A stretch of DNA of 64,000 nucleotides from Hartmannibacter diazotrophicus (GCF_900231165.1 NZ_LT960614.1:1920550-1984549); one strand, 5' to 3'; shown: positions 18,502 through 28,535, counted from the first letter of the stretch. Notes: generated by a model not told the origin, from the sequence alone. Program-made: numbers and translations.

Positions 18502-19740
18502 TCAGCCTGCGGCCTCGCGTCGTTGCACGGTTCTCGTGGCGCTCAGAAGTGCGAATGAGGCGACAACGCACCAGGCCGCCATCCAGAGCATCTGGCTCGG
18601 CAATCCGACGCCAAGATCGATGAGAGCGCCGGTCAGCCCCGGGCCGATCGCCGTCGAGAGGACCATGGCGGCGACGACGATGGCCCGGATCCCTCCGAGG
18701 TTGGCGACGCCATAGACTTCCGGCCACAGCGCGCCGAGCAGGGTCGAGGTGAAGCCGAAGCTGATGCCGAGCAGCAACATGAAGAGATAGACGCCCCAGA
18801 CGGGCGTCACGAGACCGACGGCGGCAGAAGCGACGGCAAGAGGCGCGAGAAAGAACGGCAGTAGCCTGAGCGCGCCGAAGCGGTCGACGAGGTAGCCGCA
18901 GACGAATCCGGCCACGATGGTCGTCACCGACATGACGGGAAAGGCGATGGCGAAGACCAGCGGATCATAGCCCCTGAGTTCGATCAGGTAGCCCTGGTGG
19001 AAGAAGACCACGGTGCCGATGAAGGCCGGTGCGAGGATGCCCACGAGCAGCAGGTAGAGCACCGGATCGCGGATGACCTCCTTGCGTGACCAGTCCCGGG
19101 CCGTGCGTGGGCCGGCGACGGTCGTCTCCTGCGACTGTGGCACGCGCTCCACCCGCATCAGGCCGACGATCGCCGGAAGACCGACCAGCAGGACGAGGGC
19201 GGCGGAGGCAAACCATGCCATCCGCCAGTCGCCGCTGGATTGCGTGATGAAGATCACCACAGCCGGGAAAATCGTCGAGCCCAGTTGCTGGCCGGGCGTG
19301 ATGAGCGCCATCGCCCGTCCGCGGTTGGCCGCGAACCAGCGTCCGATTTCCGTCAGGGCGATCTCGGTCATCATCCCCTGCCCAAAGAGCCGGAGCAGGT
19401 AGATCGCGATGGCGAGGACGGCGACATTCGGAGCGAGCGCGATGAGGACGCAGGCAAAGGCCAGCGCGGGCATGGAGAAGCGGGTGACCTTCCAGCCCGG
19501 CATCAGGTCGAGGGTGCGCCCGAGCCACGGCAGGCTCGCAGCGCTCGCCAGCGTCGCGACCATGTAGATGGCGCCGAATGCGCCGCCGGAAAGGTTGAAG
19601 GTCTGGCGCAGGTCATTCCCCGACAGCCCGATGAAGAACGTCTGCCCGAAGGAGGAGAAGAGGGTCAGCAGGAAGCCACCACCGAGCCAGCGGGCGTTGT
19701 CTCGGACGAAGCGGGAATTCTCGCGAAGAACTGTAAGCAT
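18502..19740 (-). CDS. MFS transporter
   Basis: A 412-residue major facilitator with twelve hydrophobic helices. LGRTLDLMPGWKVTRF fits the helix 2-3 loop, and GYLVDRFGALRLLPFF the equivalent loop of the second half. It has no recognised substrate motif; it resembles the generic monocarboxylate-like or unknown MFS group. It lies alone between alr and the universal stress gene. Confidence 0.8.
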   Translation of the reverse strand: MLTVLRENSRFVRDNARWLGGGFLLTLFSSFGQTFFIGLSGNDLRQTFNLSGGAFGAIYMVATLASAASLPWLGRTLDLMPGWKVTRFSMPALAFACVLIALAPNVAVLAIAIYLLRLFGQGMMTEIALTEIGRWFAANRGRAMALITPGQQLGSTIFPAVVIFITQSSGDWRMAWFASAALVLLVGLPAIVGLMRVERVPQSQETTVAGPRTARDWSRKEVIRDPVLYLLLVGILAPAFIGTVVFFHQGYLIELRGYDPLVFAIAFPVMSVTTIVAGFVCGYLVDRFGALRLLPFFLAPLAVASAAVGLVTPVWGVYLFMLLLGISFGFTSTLLGALWPEVYGVANLGGIRAIVVAAMVLSTAIGPGLTGALIDLGVGLPSQMLWMAAWCVVASFALLSATRTVQRREAAG

Positions 19741-19857
19741 GCCTTCGCTTTATTTCATTCCCGTGGCCCGAGGAAGAGGCGTCGATCGGCTTCCGCGCGG
19801 GCGGAGAGAAATTGCGGGGGATGGTTGGAGATCCCCGGCCCGATACGGGGTCTGGCC

Positions 19858-20997
19858 TCACACATAGCGCCGCAAATATCGCGGCCCCAATCCAGTCAGG
19901 AACTCGTAGCCGATCGTGCCCGCCCGCGCCGCCGCGCGGTCGATGGGAATGTTGGGGCCGAAGAGTTCGACGAAGCTGCCGCGCTGGACGAGGCCGTCGG
20001 GCAGGGCTGTGACGTCGATGGCAATGAGATCCATCGAGACGCGGCCGACGATGGGGGCAAGATGGCCCTCGATGGCGGCTGAGGAGCCGGTCTTGCCGGT
20101 GTGCGAACCTGCGGCGCGCAAGAATCCGTCCGCATAGCCGACGGAAATGACGGCGATACGGGTCGGCGTCTCACAGAGCCAGGCCGCGCCATAGCCGACG
20201 CTCTGGCCGGGAAGGACGTCGCGCACCTGGATCACGCGCGCCTCCAGCGTGACGACCGTGCGCATCGGGTTGAGGGCACCCACGACCGCTGCCGCGCCAT
20301 AGAGCGCGATGCCGGGCCGCATCAGGTCGTGATGGGCCTCGTTGCCAAGGAACACGCCCGCCGAGTTCGCGAGCGAGCCGGGAAGGCCCGGAAACATCCG
20401 CCGGACGTCGGCGAAGTCGGCAAGCTGGGCGGTGTTGAGCGGATGCTGGGGCGTGTCGGCGCAGGCAAAATGGCTCATCACCAGCGATGGCGACAGCGCG
20501 TCCATGCGCGCTGCGTCGCTCGCCAGCATCTGCGCTTCGCTCAGCGACAGGCCGAGCCGGTTCATGCCGGTATCGACATGGATCGCCGGGGAGGGCACGT
20601 CGCCGGCGATCCGCCCGAAGGCGAGCCATTCCTCGATCTCAGGCATGCTGCCGAGAACAGGGCGGAGATTGTGGGCCGCGAGAAACGGCGCGCAGCCATC
20701 GAAGAGACCATTGAGGATGTAGATGGTGGCGTCCGGCACCGTGCGGCGGACCCGTGCGCCTTCCGCCGGCAGGGCGGCGAAGAAGGTGTCGCATCCAGCA
20801 TCAGAAAGGGCTCTTGCCACCGGCTCGATACCAAGGCCGTATCCGTCCGCCTTGACGACCGCCGCGCAGCGCGCCTGCCTCGCTCGTCCGCCAAGATCGC
20901 GCCAGTTGTGGACGAGCGCGGCGAGATCGATCGACAGGCGGGCGCCCGCCGTCTCGGGCTGAAGGTCGGGGGCGGCGAGCGGACGATCCTCGATCAT
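19858..20997 (-). CDS. alr: alanine racemase
   Basis: A PLP enzyme of 379 residues converting L- and D-alanine for peptidoglycan. Lys49 in AAVVKADGYGLG is the PLP lysine, and the SVGYGAAW segment supplies the catalytic tyrosine of the C-terminal barrel. The HVDTGMNRLGL and NSAGVFLG motifs are intact. The ATG opening MIEDRPL is chosen because the upstream frame overlaps dnaB in low-complexity translation. It follows dnaB by 50 bases. Confidence 0.93.
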   Translation of the reverse strand: MIEDRPLAAPDLQPETAGARLSIDLAALVHNWRDLGGRARQARCAAVVKADGYGLGIEPVARALSDAGCDTFFAALPAEGARVRRTVPDATIYILNGLFDGCAPFLAAHNLRPVLGSMPEIEEWLAFGRIAGDVPSPAIHVDTGMNRLGLSLSEAQMLASDAARMDALSPSLVMSHFACADTPQHPLNTAQLADFADVRRMFPGLPGSLANSAGVFLGNEAHHDLMRPGIALYGAAAVVGALNPMRTVVTLEARVIQVRDVLPGQSVGYGAAWLCETPTRIAVISVGYADGFLRAAGSHTGKTGSSAAIEGHLAPIVGRVSMDLIAIDVTALPDGLVQRGSFVELFGPNIPIDRAAARAGTIGYEFLTGLGPRYLRRYV

Positions 20998-21047
20998 GGT
21001 GCAGGCTTGATCTCCCTGTCGGCGTGGGTCTCGTCCGCCGACGGGGA

Positions 21048-22535
21048 TCACTCCATCCGCATCGGCATGTGGTCGGACTGGGCGAGGTCGGAGAAACGCG
21101 TGACCTCGCTGTCGAATTGCAGGTTGACGGTGCCGGTCGGGCCGTGGCGCTGCTTGGCGATCAGCACCTCGGCCTTGCCCTTGGCCTCGTCCATCTCCTT
21201 CTGCCACTTGAAGAACTCTTCCGTTCCTTCCTTGGGCATGCGGGACTGCAGGTAGTATTCATCACGATAGATGAACATGACAACGTCGGCATCCTGTTCG
21301 ATGGAACCGGATTCGCGAAGATCGGAAAGCTGGGGCCGCTTGTCGTCGCGCGATTCCACCTGTCGGGAGAGCTGGGAGAGCGCGATGATCGGCACCGCCA
21401 GTTCCTTGGCGAGCGCCTTGAGGCCGGTGGTGATTTCGGTGATTTCCTGCACGCGCCCGCCGGCCGCGCTCTTGGCCGTGCCGGAGAGAAGCTGCAGATA
21501 GTCGACGATGAGGCAGTCGAGGCCGCGCTGGCGCTTCAGTCGCCGGGCCCGGGCGGCGAGCTGGGCAATCGAGATGCCGCCGGTGTGGTCGATGTAGAGC
21601 GGCAGCGTCTGCATGAACTGCGCCGCCGCCTGCAGCTTGCCGAATTCCGATTCCTTGATGTCGCCGCGACGGATGCGCGAGGACGAAATCCCCGTCTGCT
21701 CGGCGATGATACGGGTCGCGAGCTGTTCGGACGACATTTCGAGGCTGAAGAAGCCGACAATGCCGCCGTTGACGGTCTTGAGGCTGCCGTCCGGCTGCTC
21801 CACTGCCTCGTAGGCGCTGGCGACATTGAAGGCGATGTTGGTGACGAGCGAGGTCTTGCCCATCGCGGGACGGGCGGCAAGGATGATGAGGTCGGAGCGC
21901 TGCAGGCCGCCCATGCGGCTGTCCATGTCGCGCAGGCCCGTGGAAATGCCGGACAGATGGCCGTCGCGCTCGAAGGCTGCCGCCGCCATGTCGATGGCCT
22001 CGGTCAGCGCCTCGGTAAAGCTGTGAAAGCCGCCATCGTAGCGCCCGGTTTCGGCGAGCTCGAAAAGCCGCCGCTCGGCGTCCTCGATCTGGCTGCGCGG
22101 CGGCATGTCGATCGGCGCGTCGAAGGCGATGTTGACCATGTCCTCGCCGATGCGGATCAGGTTCCGGCGCACGGCAAGGTCGTGGATCGTGCGGCCGTAG
22201 TCCTCGGCGTTGATGATCGTGGTCGCCTCGGAGGTGAGGCGCAGGAGATAGGTCGTGACCGGCATCTCGCCGATCTGGTGTTCTGCCGGATAGAAGCTTT
22301 TGAGCGTGATCGCCGAGGCGACCTTGCCCGCCCGGATGAGCTGGCTGACCTTCTCGTAGATGATCCGGTGCGGCTCGACGAAAAAGTGCTGCGGCTCCAG
22401 GAAGTCGGAGACCCGGAAAAAGGTCTCGTTGTTCATCAGGATCGCACCCAGCAACTGGCGTTCGGCCTCCACGTTGTGGGGAGCCAGACGCTGCAGGGTC
22501 GCGTGATCTTCAAGTTTCTTGGCAGGGGCGCTCAT
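21048..22535 (-). CDS. dnaB: replicative DNA helicase DnaB
   Basis: A 495-residue hexameric replication-fork helicase. The N-terminal domain begins with LAPHNVEAERQLLGAIL, the linker is near 150-190, and the RecA-like domain has Walker A ARPAMGKTS at 221-229, GFFSLEMSSEQLATR (H1a region), and Walker B DCLIVDYLQLL. The DnaB motif LSQLSRQVESRDDKRPQLSDLRESGSIEQDADVV is complete. No intein is present. The order rplI-dnaB-alr is standard for the group. Confidence 0.96.
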   Translation of the reverse strand: MSAPAKKLEDHATLQRLAPHNVEAERQLLGAILMNNETFFRVSDFLEPQHFFVEPHRIIYEKVSQLIRAGKVASAITLKSFYPAEHQIGEMPVTTYLLRLTSEATTIINAEDYGRTIHDLAVRRNLIRIGEDMVNIAFDAPIDMPPRSQIEDAERRLFELAETGRYDGGFHSFTEALTEAIDMAAAAFERDGHLSGISTGLRDMDSRMGGLQRSDLIILAARPAMGKTSLVTNIAFNVASAYEAVEQPDGSLKTVNGGIVGFFSLEMSSEQLATRIIAEQTGISSSRIRRGDIKESEFGKLQAAAQFMQTLPLYIDHTGGISIAQLAARARRLKRQRGLDCLIVDYLQLLSGTAKSAAGGRVQEITEITTGLKALAKELAVPIIALSQLSRQVESRDDKRPQLSDLRESGSIEQDADVVMFIYRDEYYLQSRMPKEGTEEFFKWQKEMDEAKGKAEVLIAKQRHGPTGTVNLQFDSEVTRFSDLAQSDHMPMRME

Positions 22536-22909
22536 TGCAATCCGGTTGGTATCTGTTTTTTCGTTTCAATGGCAAGGGCCCGCCCGCGGGGGCGTCTGGC
22601 AGTCGACGTATGATGCTGTTTTGCCGGGCCGGAACTGGGGGACGAACGGCCGAAGACGAGCCGGCAGTCCGGACCCTCTCGGTCACGTCGCCGGTCTGTC
22701 GGAGAATAGCGCCGATTCCGTGCGAAAGTGTGGCTTTTCGGCACGGTCGCCACGCATCCCGACTCTATCCATGATTTCAACAGCCGGCTGAGAAAATATT
22801 GTCGCGAGGCCAAATGAGCCGTTGACTCGCGCCGGGGTTCGGCGGACCGGCTCTTTGACGTGCATCGCCCGTGCAATGCTCTCGCGGCGGCTGCACCAGA
22901 TAGAGCCTC
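22536..22909. other. gene-free dnaB upstream interval
   Basis: No coding sequence or tRNA was recognised. It should contain the dnaB promoter, downstream of the rplI operon terminator. Confidence 0.45.
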
Positions 22910-22910
22910 A

Positions 22911-22940
22911 GAACGAAACGGGGCGCCGCAAGGGCACCCC
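22911..22940 (-). terminator. rho-independent terminator after rplI
   Basis: On the minus strand GGGGTGCC pairs with GGCGCCCC (one U-G pair) around a five-base loop and is followed by GTTTCGTT. It lies about 70 bases after the rplI stop and probably ends the rpsF-rpsR-DUF2232-rplI transcript. Confidence 0.65.
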
Positions 22941-23008
22941 GGATCGAGCGTTCGAACGGGCCGGCCGACGCTGTCCGTCGACCCATCCGGAAGCTTGAGA
23001 GGAACCGA

Positions 23009-23602
23009 TCAGGCTTCCTCGCCTTCGTCGGAGGCAGCAGCCTCGACGTACTCGCCCTCGTCCTCGTCTTCCTCATCGAGGATCGAGCCGACCTCGCGCA
23101 CGAAACCCTCGTCGCGCTGGGTCAGGTCTTCGCCGCGCGCCTGACGCGAGGCCTCGTCCTCGGAGCGGGCGACGTTGAGCGTGATGCCCGCGTCGACTTC
23201 CGGGTGAAGCTGGATGAGGACGTTGTGCAGGCCGATGGTCTTGATCGGGTTCAAGAGGTCGACCTGGTTGCGGGTGATCGAGAAGCCGGCTTCGGAGAGA
23301 AGCTCCATGACGTCACGAGCGGACACCGAGCCGTAGAGCTGACCGGTCTCACCGGCCTGGCGCACGACGACGAAGCTGCGCTGGTCGATGCTGACCTTGA
23401 GCTTCTCGGCCTCGGCGCGGCGCTCGTCATTGCGGGCGATGAGCGCGGCCTTCTCGGCCTCGAAGCGGACCATGTTGGCCTTGTTGGCGCGCAACGCCTT
23501 GCCCTGCGGCAGCAGGAAGTTGCGGGCAAAGCCGTCGCGGACCTTGACGGTGTCGCCCATGTTGCCGAGACGGCCGACGCGTTCCAGTAGAATGACTTCC
23601 AT
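23009..23602 (-). CDS. rplI: 50S ribosomal protein L9
   Basis: A 197-residue L9. It opens [19 protein letters not shown] and has the [16 protein letters not shown]-binding motif, a long connecting helix, and the C-terminal domain. The tail after residue 165 is very acidic (a run of Glu/Asp/Ala), as in many alphaproteobacterial L9 proteins. The ATG follows GGAG at good spacing. It is the last gene of the rpsF operon. Confidence 0.96.
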   Translation of the reverse strand: MEVILLERVGRLGNMGDTVKVRDGFARNFLLPQGKALRANKANMVRFEAEKAALIARNDERRAEAEKLKVSIDQRSFVVVRQAGETGQLYGSVSARDVMELLSEAGFSITRNQVDLLNPIKTIGLHNVLIQLHPEVDAGITLNVARSEDEASRQARGEDLTQRDEGFVREVGSILDEEDEDEGEYVEAAASDEGEEA

Positions 23603-23654
23603 GATGTGATCTCCTTTCGGGATGTCTTGATGCGTCTTTGAAGTGGATAAGGAT

Positions 23655-24611
23655 TCAGCCTGACGGCCTCGCCCCGAGAATGCGGCGCCTGAGGCCCACG
23701 AGCGTGTCGAGGGCCCCAAACAGCGTCATGATCGAGACGGGGAGCAGGAAAAAGGTGACGGTGAGGACGTAGAGGAAATAGAGCGCGAAGCGTCCGCCGC
23801 GCCCGCGCCGGGCCACGAGATGGGCCAGCGCATAGCCGGAGATCGCGAGCACCATCGTCGCCGCGCCCGCGATGCTGCGCATGGCAAAGCCGAGGCTGCC
23901 GTCCTCCACGGAGAGAAACGCGCTGCCGGCCGCCACGAAAACGAGCGCCGGCGGCAGCCGAAGCGTCTCCGGCAGGTTGTCGGAGGGCCGCGAGAACCGG
24001 CCGGAATAGCGCACGACCAGGCCGCCGAGCCACAGCGTCAGCGCCATGCTGGCGGTGAGGCCAAGGCCGGCGAAGAAGGGGAAGAAACTGACGTAGAAGC
24101 GCAGCGTCTCGACAAAGGCCTCGCTGTCCTGCGCGTTCAGTTCGTCCAGCCGGTCGCGCAACGCATCGACGCTTTCGTTGACGAAGGTGTCGACCGAGAA
24201 GTTGGAGACGGAGAAGGCGATGATGGCCGTGATCGCGCTCAAGGCAGCGATGACGACGAGAATCTTGCCGTAGGGGAACCACTCCATGCCGGAGGCCTCG
24301 CCGCCATTGGCGTGCGCGCTCTGGCCCGGCCGTGCAAGACCATAGAGATAGGAATAGCCCGCTGCCGGCAGACCCACGATGACGAGATAGAGGCCGGCAG
24401 CGATCGGACCCTCGTGCACAGCCGCAACGAGCGTTGCGACGGCCACACTGACGAGCCCGATCGTCGTGCCCCAGCCAAGAGACGCGATGACGATCGGCAA
24501 TGCCGAGATGAACGGCAGCGGCAGGGTCATGAACCCACCGCCGGCATAGGGCGCCGCGAAAAGCGCGGCGGCCGCAAGGCCGCTCAGGATACCGATCAGA
24601 AGACTGTTCAT
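23655..24611 (-). CDS. DUF2232 membrane protein
   Basis: A 318-residue polytopic protein with about eight helices, starting [18 protein letters not shown]. This family lies between rpsR and rplI in most Hyphomicrobiales genomes and resembles transporter-type substrate components, but no function is proven. The earlier in-frame ATGs add a Pro/Arg-rich leader without hydrophobic pattern, so the ATG at 24611 is used. Confidence 0.85.
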   Translation of the reverse strand: MNSLLIGILSGLAAAALFAAPYAGGGFMTLPLPFISALPIVIASLGWGTTIGLVSVAVATLVAAVHEGPIAAGLYLVIVGLPAAGYSYLYGLARPGQSAHANGGEASGMEWFPYGKILVVIAALSAITAIIAFSVSNFSVDTFVNESVDALRDRLDELNAQDSEAFVETLRFYVSFFPFFAGLGLTASMALTLWLGGLVVRYSGRFSRPSDNLPETLRLPPALVFVAAGSAFLSVEDGSLGFAMRSIAGAATMVLAISGYALAHLVARRGRGGRFALYFLYVLTVTFFLLPVSIMTLFGALDTLVGLRRRILGARPSG

Positions 24612-24771
24612 ATGCGTGTCGCTGTCCCGCGTCGTGCGGTTAGGGGCCGATGGATCGAATCCCATCCGGACCCAACTCGGGTTGCTGGCGAAACCGGGGA
24701 CCGGACCGACCGGTGGTCCCGGATGATGCCGGGGCGTCACCGTCCCGGCATGGCTAGCATCGGTATCGTGA

Positions 24772-25017
24772 TTACTTGATCACGAAGGGCAGAAGGCCGA
24801 GGAAGCGGGCGCGCTTGATCGCCTTGGCGAGCTCACGCTGCTTCTTGGCCGAAACGGCCGTGATCCGCGAAGGAACGATCTTGCCGCGCTCGGAGATGTA
24901 GCGCTGCAGCAGACGCACGTCCTTGTAGTCGATCTTCGGGGCGTTGGCGCCGGAGAACGGGCAGGTCTTGCGGCGGCGGAAGAACGGCCGGCGGGCCGGG
25001 CTGGAAGTCGCTTCCAT
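24772..25017 (-). CDS. rpsR: 30S ribosomal protein S18
   Basis: An 81-residue S18. The [12 protein letters not shown] segment, the [19 protein letters not shown] core and the [25 protein letters not shown] motif are fully conserved. It starts three bases after the rpsF stop and partners S6 on the 30S platform. Confidence 0.97.
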   Translation of the reverse strand: MEATSSPARRPFFRRRKTCPFSGANAPKIDYKDVRLLQRYISERGKIVPSRITAVSAKKQRELAKAIKRARFLGLLPFVIK

Positions 25018-25020
25018 GTC

Positions 25021-25446
25021 TTAGACTCCTGCTTGCTCGTCACGGCGCGGACCGCGGTCACGACGCGGGCCACGGGGGGCGTCACCGAAGCGGCCGCCGC
25101 GCTCGCCGGGGCGATCCTCGCGGTCGCGCTTCTGCAGCATGGCGGACTGGCCTTCCTCAAGCTCGTCGACCGAAACGGTCATGAAGCGAAGGATGTCCTC
25201 GTTGATGCGCATCTGGCGCTCCATCTCGGCGACAGCCGCGTGCGGCGCATCGAGATTCATGAGGACGTAGTGAGCCTTGCGGTTCTTGCGGATGCGGTAG
25301 GCGAGGGCCTTGACGCCCCAGTTCTCCACCTTCTCCACCTTGCCGCCATTCTCTTCGATGACGGACTTCAACTGTTCGACCAAACCGTCGACTTGCTGGC
25401 TCGACACATCCTGTCGGGCCAGGAACACATGCTCGTAGAGCGCCAT
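25021..25446 (-). CDS. rpsF: 30S ribosomal protein S6
   Basis: A 141-residue S6. [15 protein letters not shown] starts the ferredoxin-like fold, and [29 protein letters not shown] is the diagnostic core. The last 30 residues are a basic Arg/Gly-rich extension typical of alphaproteobacterial S6. It heads the rpsF-rpsR-DUF2232-rplI operon and is preceded by AGGAAAGG. Confidence 0.97.
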   Translation of the reverse strand: MALYEHVFLARQDVSSQQVDGLVEQLKSVIEENGGKVEKVENWGVKALAYRIRKNRKAHYVLMNLDAPHAAVAEMERQMRINEDILRFMTVSVDELEEGQSAMLQKRDREDRPGERGGRFGDAPRGPRRDRGPRRDEQAGV

Positions 25447-25802
25447 GTGATCTTGCCTTTCCTACTCTTTAAGCCCGGCGCGGAGCCTCCACGAACCAGT
25501 CTCTTGGAAAGGCTCGATGAAGTCGGTGCGATTCGAGAGCGGGAACACGGGAAGTCGGACCATTCGCGAGGATCCTGCCAAGGTGTGGACCGATCTGCGC
25601 AATGCAGTTACGAGCCAAACTCAAAGCCTTCCGTTCAGCCCCCGGCCGGGCAACGCATGTCATGCGATGGCGGCGCTATAAAAGAAATTGAGGCTAAACG
25701 CAATGCCTCCACCGCAGAAACAGCGCAAGAGGCGCCGCTGCGGCGAAGGCAGTTTTATAGCTCCGAAAGCGTTTGAGCCGGGCTTTGCGAAGCCGGTCGA
25801 CG
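25447..25802. other. structured rpsF leader region
   Basis: No gene is supported. GAGCCT (25483-25488) and AGGCTC (25510-25515) form a hairpin just before rpsF. Further out, GCTATAAAA (25675-25683) and TTTTATAGC (25753-25761) are perfect complements enclosing further pairings (CCGCAG/CTGCGG, TGCC/GGCA). The first could be an S6:S18-binding leader, the second a terminator of the upstream small gene; both are inference. Confidence 0.4.
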
Positions 25803-26051
25803 TCAGCCTGAGATGATGTCGCCCTGATTCCAGCGGCGCTTGCCCCAGTTTCTCAGACGCATCCGCGGCGCGATCCACCAAGCGATGATCGGTGAAATCA
25901 CGATGCTGGCGGCGATGGCAACCGGGATGAGAATGGCTGCATGCACCGTGAGCGCCGGTATCGTTAGAATCGTGACGACAAAGGTACCGAAGGCAACGGC
26001 ATTGATCTGAAGGGCGCAAATGGCTTTGAGCCAAGTATCTGTGCTGAGCAT
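25803..26051 (-). CDS. small two-helix membrane protein
   Basis: An 82-residue protein beginning MLSTDTWLKAICALQINAVAF with two hydrophobic helices, near 12-34 and 38-62, and a basic tail (RMRLRNWGKRRWNQGD). The ATG has GGAGAG seven bases upstream. No family was recognised. It is divergent from fabD and upstream of rpsF on the same strand. Confidence 0.65.
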   Translation of the reverse strand: MLSTDTWLKAICALQINAVAFGTFVVTILTIPALTVHAAILIPVAIAASIVISPIIAWWIAPRMRLRNWGKRRWNQGDIISG

Positions 26052-26146
26052 GGTCGCTCTCCTTTCCGTCTTGGAACGGATGGGGGGGCACAATGTTCCG
26101 CCGGCTGCGGAATAGCCACAAATGTGCCGATCTTCCTCGGGCGAGC

Positions 26147-26175
26147 TTGACATTCCTGACCGTCGCAAGCATTAG
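26147..26175 (+). promoter_or_regulatory. candidate promoter of the fab block
   Basis: TTGACA (26147-26152) matches the -35 consensus fully. CATTAG follows after 17 bases as a weak -10, about 120 bases before the fabD start. Confidence 0.4.
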
Positions 26176-26295
26176 CCGCAACCAACATGGGTGACCGGTG
26201 GCCACCTGCAGGGTTATTGCAGCAAGCCGATGGTTCCGGATCGCCGCCAAGGCATCGCCAGGATGCGCCAGAACAAGAAGAACGAGAGAATAGTC

Positions 26296-27237
26296 ATGCG
26301 GGCATTCGTTTTCCCCGGACAGGGCAGTCAGGCGGTCGGCATGGGCAAGGCGCTTGCCGAGGCCTATCCGGCCGCGCGCGCCGTCTTCGAGGAGGTCGAC
26401 GACGTCCTCGGCCAGAAGCTGTCGGCGGTCATGTGGGACGGTCCGGAAGATCAGCTGACGCTGACCGCCAACACCCAGCCGGCGCTGATGGCGACCTCGA
26501 TGGCCGCCATGAAGGCGCTCGAGGCCGAAGGCGTGATCCTGTCCAGGGTGGCTTCTTATGTCGCCGGCCATTCGCTTGGCGAGTATTCGGCACTGGCCGC
26601 CGCCGGCGCTCTTTCCATCGCCGATGCCGCCCGGCTGCTGCGCATTCGCGGCGATGCCATGCAGGCCGCCGTGCCGGTGGGCGAGGGCGCGATGGCGGCC
26701 CTTCTCGGTCTCGATCTCGATGCGGCAACCGAAGTCGCCGCCGAGGCCGCCGAGGGCGACGTCTGTTCGGTCGCCAATGACAACCAGCCCGGACAGGTGG
26801 TCGTCTCCGGCCACAAGGCGGCCGTGGAGCGCGCGACCGCGATCGCCAAGACGAAGGGCGCCAAGCGCGCCGTGCTTCTGCCGGTCTCCGCGCCCTTCCA
26901 TTGTTCGCTGATGCAGCCGGCGGCCGATCGCATGGCCGAGGCTCTGGCCGGCGTCGAGATCAAGAGCCCGGTTGTCCCCGTCGTCAGCAACGTGCTGGCC
27001 GCGCCGATCAGCGATCCGGCCGAGATCCGCAAGCGGCTCGTCGAACAGGTGACCGGCACCGTGCGCTGGCGCGAATCGATCGAGTGGCTGGCGGCAAGCG
27101 GCGCGGACGCCTTCGTCGAGGTTGGCTCGGGCAAGGTGCTGTCCGGCCTCATCCGCCGCATGGCCAAGGAAGCCGCCATCCTCAATGTTGGCGCGCCGGA
27201 AGATATCGCGGCGGTCAGGGAACTTATCGGCGCCTGA
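26296..27237 (+). CDS. fabD: malonyl-CoA:ACP transacylase
   Basis: A 313-residue acyltransferase loading malonate onto ACP for fatty acid synthesis. It starts MRAFVFPGQGSQAVGMG. Ser93 in GHSLGEY is the nucleophile, Arg in LLRIRGDAMQ binds the carboxylate, and His lies in VSAPFHCSLMQPA. QPALMATS and the C-terminal EVGSGKVLSGLIRR are conserved. The ATG at 26296 is fixed by the family start. fabG follows after 44 bases. Confidence 0.96.
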   Translation: MRAFVFPGQGSQAVGMGKALAEAYPAARAVFEEVDDVLGQKLSAVMWDGPEDQLTLTANTQPALMATSMAAMKALEAEGVILSRVASYVAGHSLGEYSALAAAGALSIADAARLLRIRGDAMQAAVPVGEGAMAALLGLDLDAATEVAAEAAEGDVCSVANDNQPGQVVVSGHKAAVERATAIAKTKGAKRAVLLPVSAPFHCSLMQPAADRMAEALAGVEIKSPVVPVVSNVLAAPISDPAEIRKRLVEQVTGTVRWRESIEWLAASGADAFVEVGSGKVLSGLIRRMAKEAAILNVGAPEDIAAVRELIGA

Positions 27238-27281
27238 TCCTGTCCGGCGCCGGACACTGAGACCAAGTCTGGAGAATTCTG

Positions 27282-28022
27282 ATGTTCGATCTCACCGGCA
27301 TGAAGGCGCTCGTAACGGGCGCAAGCGGCGGCATCGGCAGCGCCATCGCCAAGGCGATGCATGCGCGCGGCGCCGTGGTAACGCTCTCAGGCACGCGCGC
27401 CGGCGTTCTGGAAGACCTCGCGTCCGAGATGGGCGGCGAACGCGTGCATGTGGTCGCCGCGAATCTCTCGGACCGTGACGCCGTCGACGCGCTCGTTCCG
27501 GCGGCGGAAGCGGCGATGGACGGCCTCGACATTCTCGTCAACAACGCCGGCATCACCCGCGACGGTCTCTTCATGCGCATGAAGGACGAGGACTGGGACG
27601 ACGTCATCGAGGTCGACCTCACGTCGGGCTTCCGCCTCTCGCGGGCGGCGATCCGGGGCATGATGAAGCGCCGCTATGGCCGCATCATCGGCATCACCTC
27701 GATCGTCGGCGTCACCGGCAACGCCGGCCAGGCCAACTACGCCGCCGCCAAGGCCGGCATGATCGGCATGACCAAGGCGCTGGCCCAGGAGGTTGCAAGC
27801 CGCAACATCACCGTCAACACGGTGGCGCCCGGCTTTATCGAAACGGCGATGACGGATGTCCTCAACGAGAAGCAGCGCGAAGCGACTTTGGCGCAGGTTC
27901 CGGCCGGCCGGTTGGGGACCTCCGACGAGATCGCCGCCGCCTGCGTTTATCTCGCCAGCCGCGAGGCGGCTTACGTCACCGGTCAGACGCTTCACGTCAA
28001 CGGCGGCATGGCCATGTTTTGA
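27282..28022 (+). CDS. fabG: 3-oxoacyl-ACP reductase
   Basis: A 246-residue SDR reducing beta-ketoacyl-ACP with NADPH. The cofactor loop is TGASGGIGSAIA at 12-23, NNAG at 87-90, and the catalytic triad is Ser140, Tyr153 and Lys157 in NYAAAKAGM. The C-terminal GQTLHVNGGMAMF is typical of FabG. It sits in the fabD-fabG-acpP-fabF order. Confidence 0.95.
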   Translation: MFDLTGMKALVTGASGGIGSAIAKAMHARGAVVTLSGTRAGVLEDLASEMGGERVHVVAANLSDRDAVDALVPAAEAAMDGLDILVNNAGITRDGLFMRMKDEDWDDVIEVDLTSGFRLSRAAIRGMMKRRYGRIIGITSIVGVTGNAGQANYAAAKAGMIGMTKALAQEVASRNITVNTVAPGFIETAMTDVLNEKQREATLAQVPAGRLGTSDEIAAACVYLASREAAYVTGQTLHVNGGMAMF

Positions 28023-28298
28023 TTGACGGATTTGTATGGTTTCCGGTCGGCCGGCAGAGCGGAAAAGCATTGCTTGCTTCTGCTGGCAAAGCCTAACAAA
28101 GTGTGTTACCTACCCGCCGACTAACTCCGGATTTTTCCGGGAAACGGCGGAAAACGGCCGTCCCGCCGGCGGTAGCGAGGCACTTTGAACGGGGGGCGCG
28201 GCACTTGATGGACGTCGCCGTCATCCCGATCAATCAGAAAGAATTCCGGTAAGCGCCGGGAAAAATGTGCAGAACTTGCAAACGAAGGACTTCAGGAC

Positions 28299-28535
28299 AT
28301 GAGTGACATCGCTGAGCGCGTGAAGAAGATCGTGATCGAGAACCTCGGTGCGGAACCCGAGAAGGTCACGATGGAAGCCAGCTTCATCGAGGATCTCGGA
28401 GCGGATTCGCTCGACACGGTCGAACTCGTGATGGCCTTCGAGGAAGAATTCAGCTGCGAAATCCCGGACGATGCGGCCGACACGATCCAGACCGTTGGTG
28501 ACGCGGTGAACTACCTCACCAAGGCGACCGCCTGA
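28299..28535 (+). CDS. acpP: acyl carrier protein
   Basis: A 78-residue acidic four-helix carrier. Ser37 in [10 protein letters not shown] is the site of phosphopantetheine attachment. The sequence is typical of alphaproteobacterial AcpP. The 276-base gap after fabG suggests its own promoter, as expected for a very abundant protein, though I could not assign one with confidence. Confidence 0.97.
   Translation: MSDIAERVKKIVIENLGAEPEKVTMEASFIEDLGADSLDTVELVMAFEEEFSCEIPDDAADTIQTVGDAVNYLTKATA

Noticed and set aside
17130-18623. 497-codon plus-strand frame over the BCCT and Usp genes
   Set aside because: Antisense shadow; it crosses two well-supported genes.
22536-22909. possible tRNA or small RNA gene before dnaB
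   Set aside because: No T-arm consensus or cloverleaf could be built and there is no terminator within the interval.
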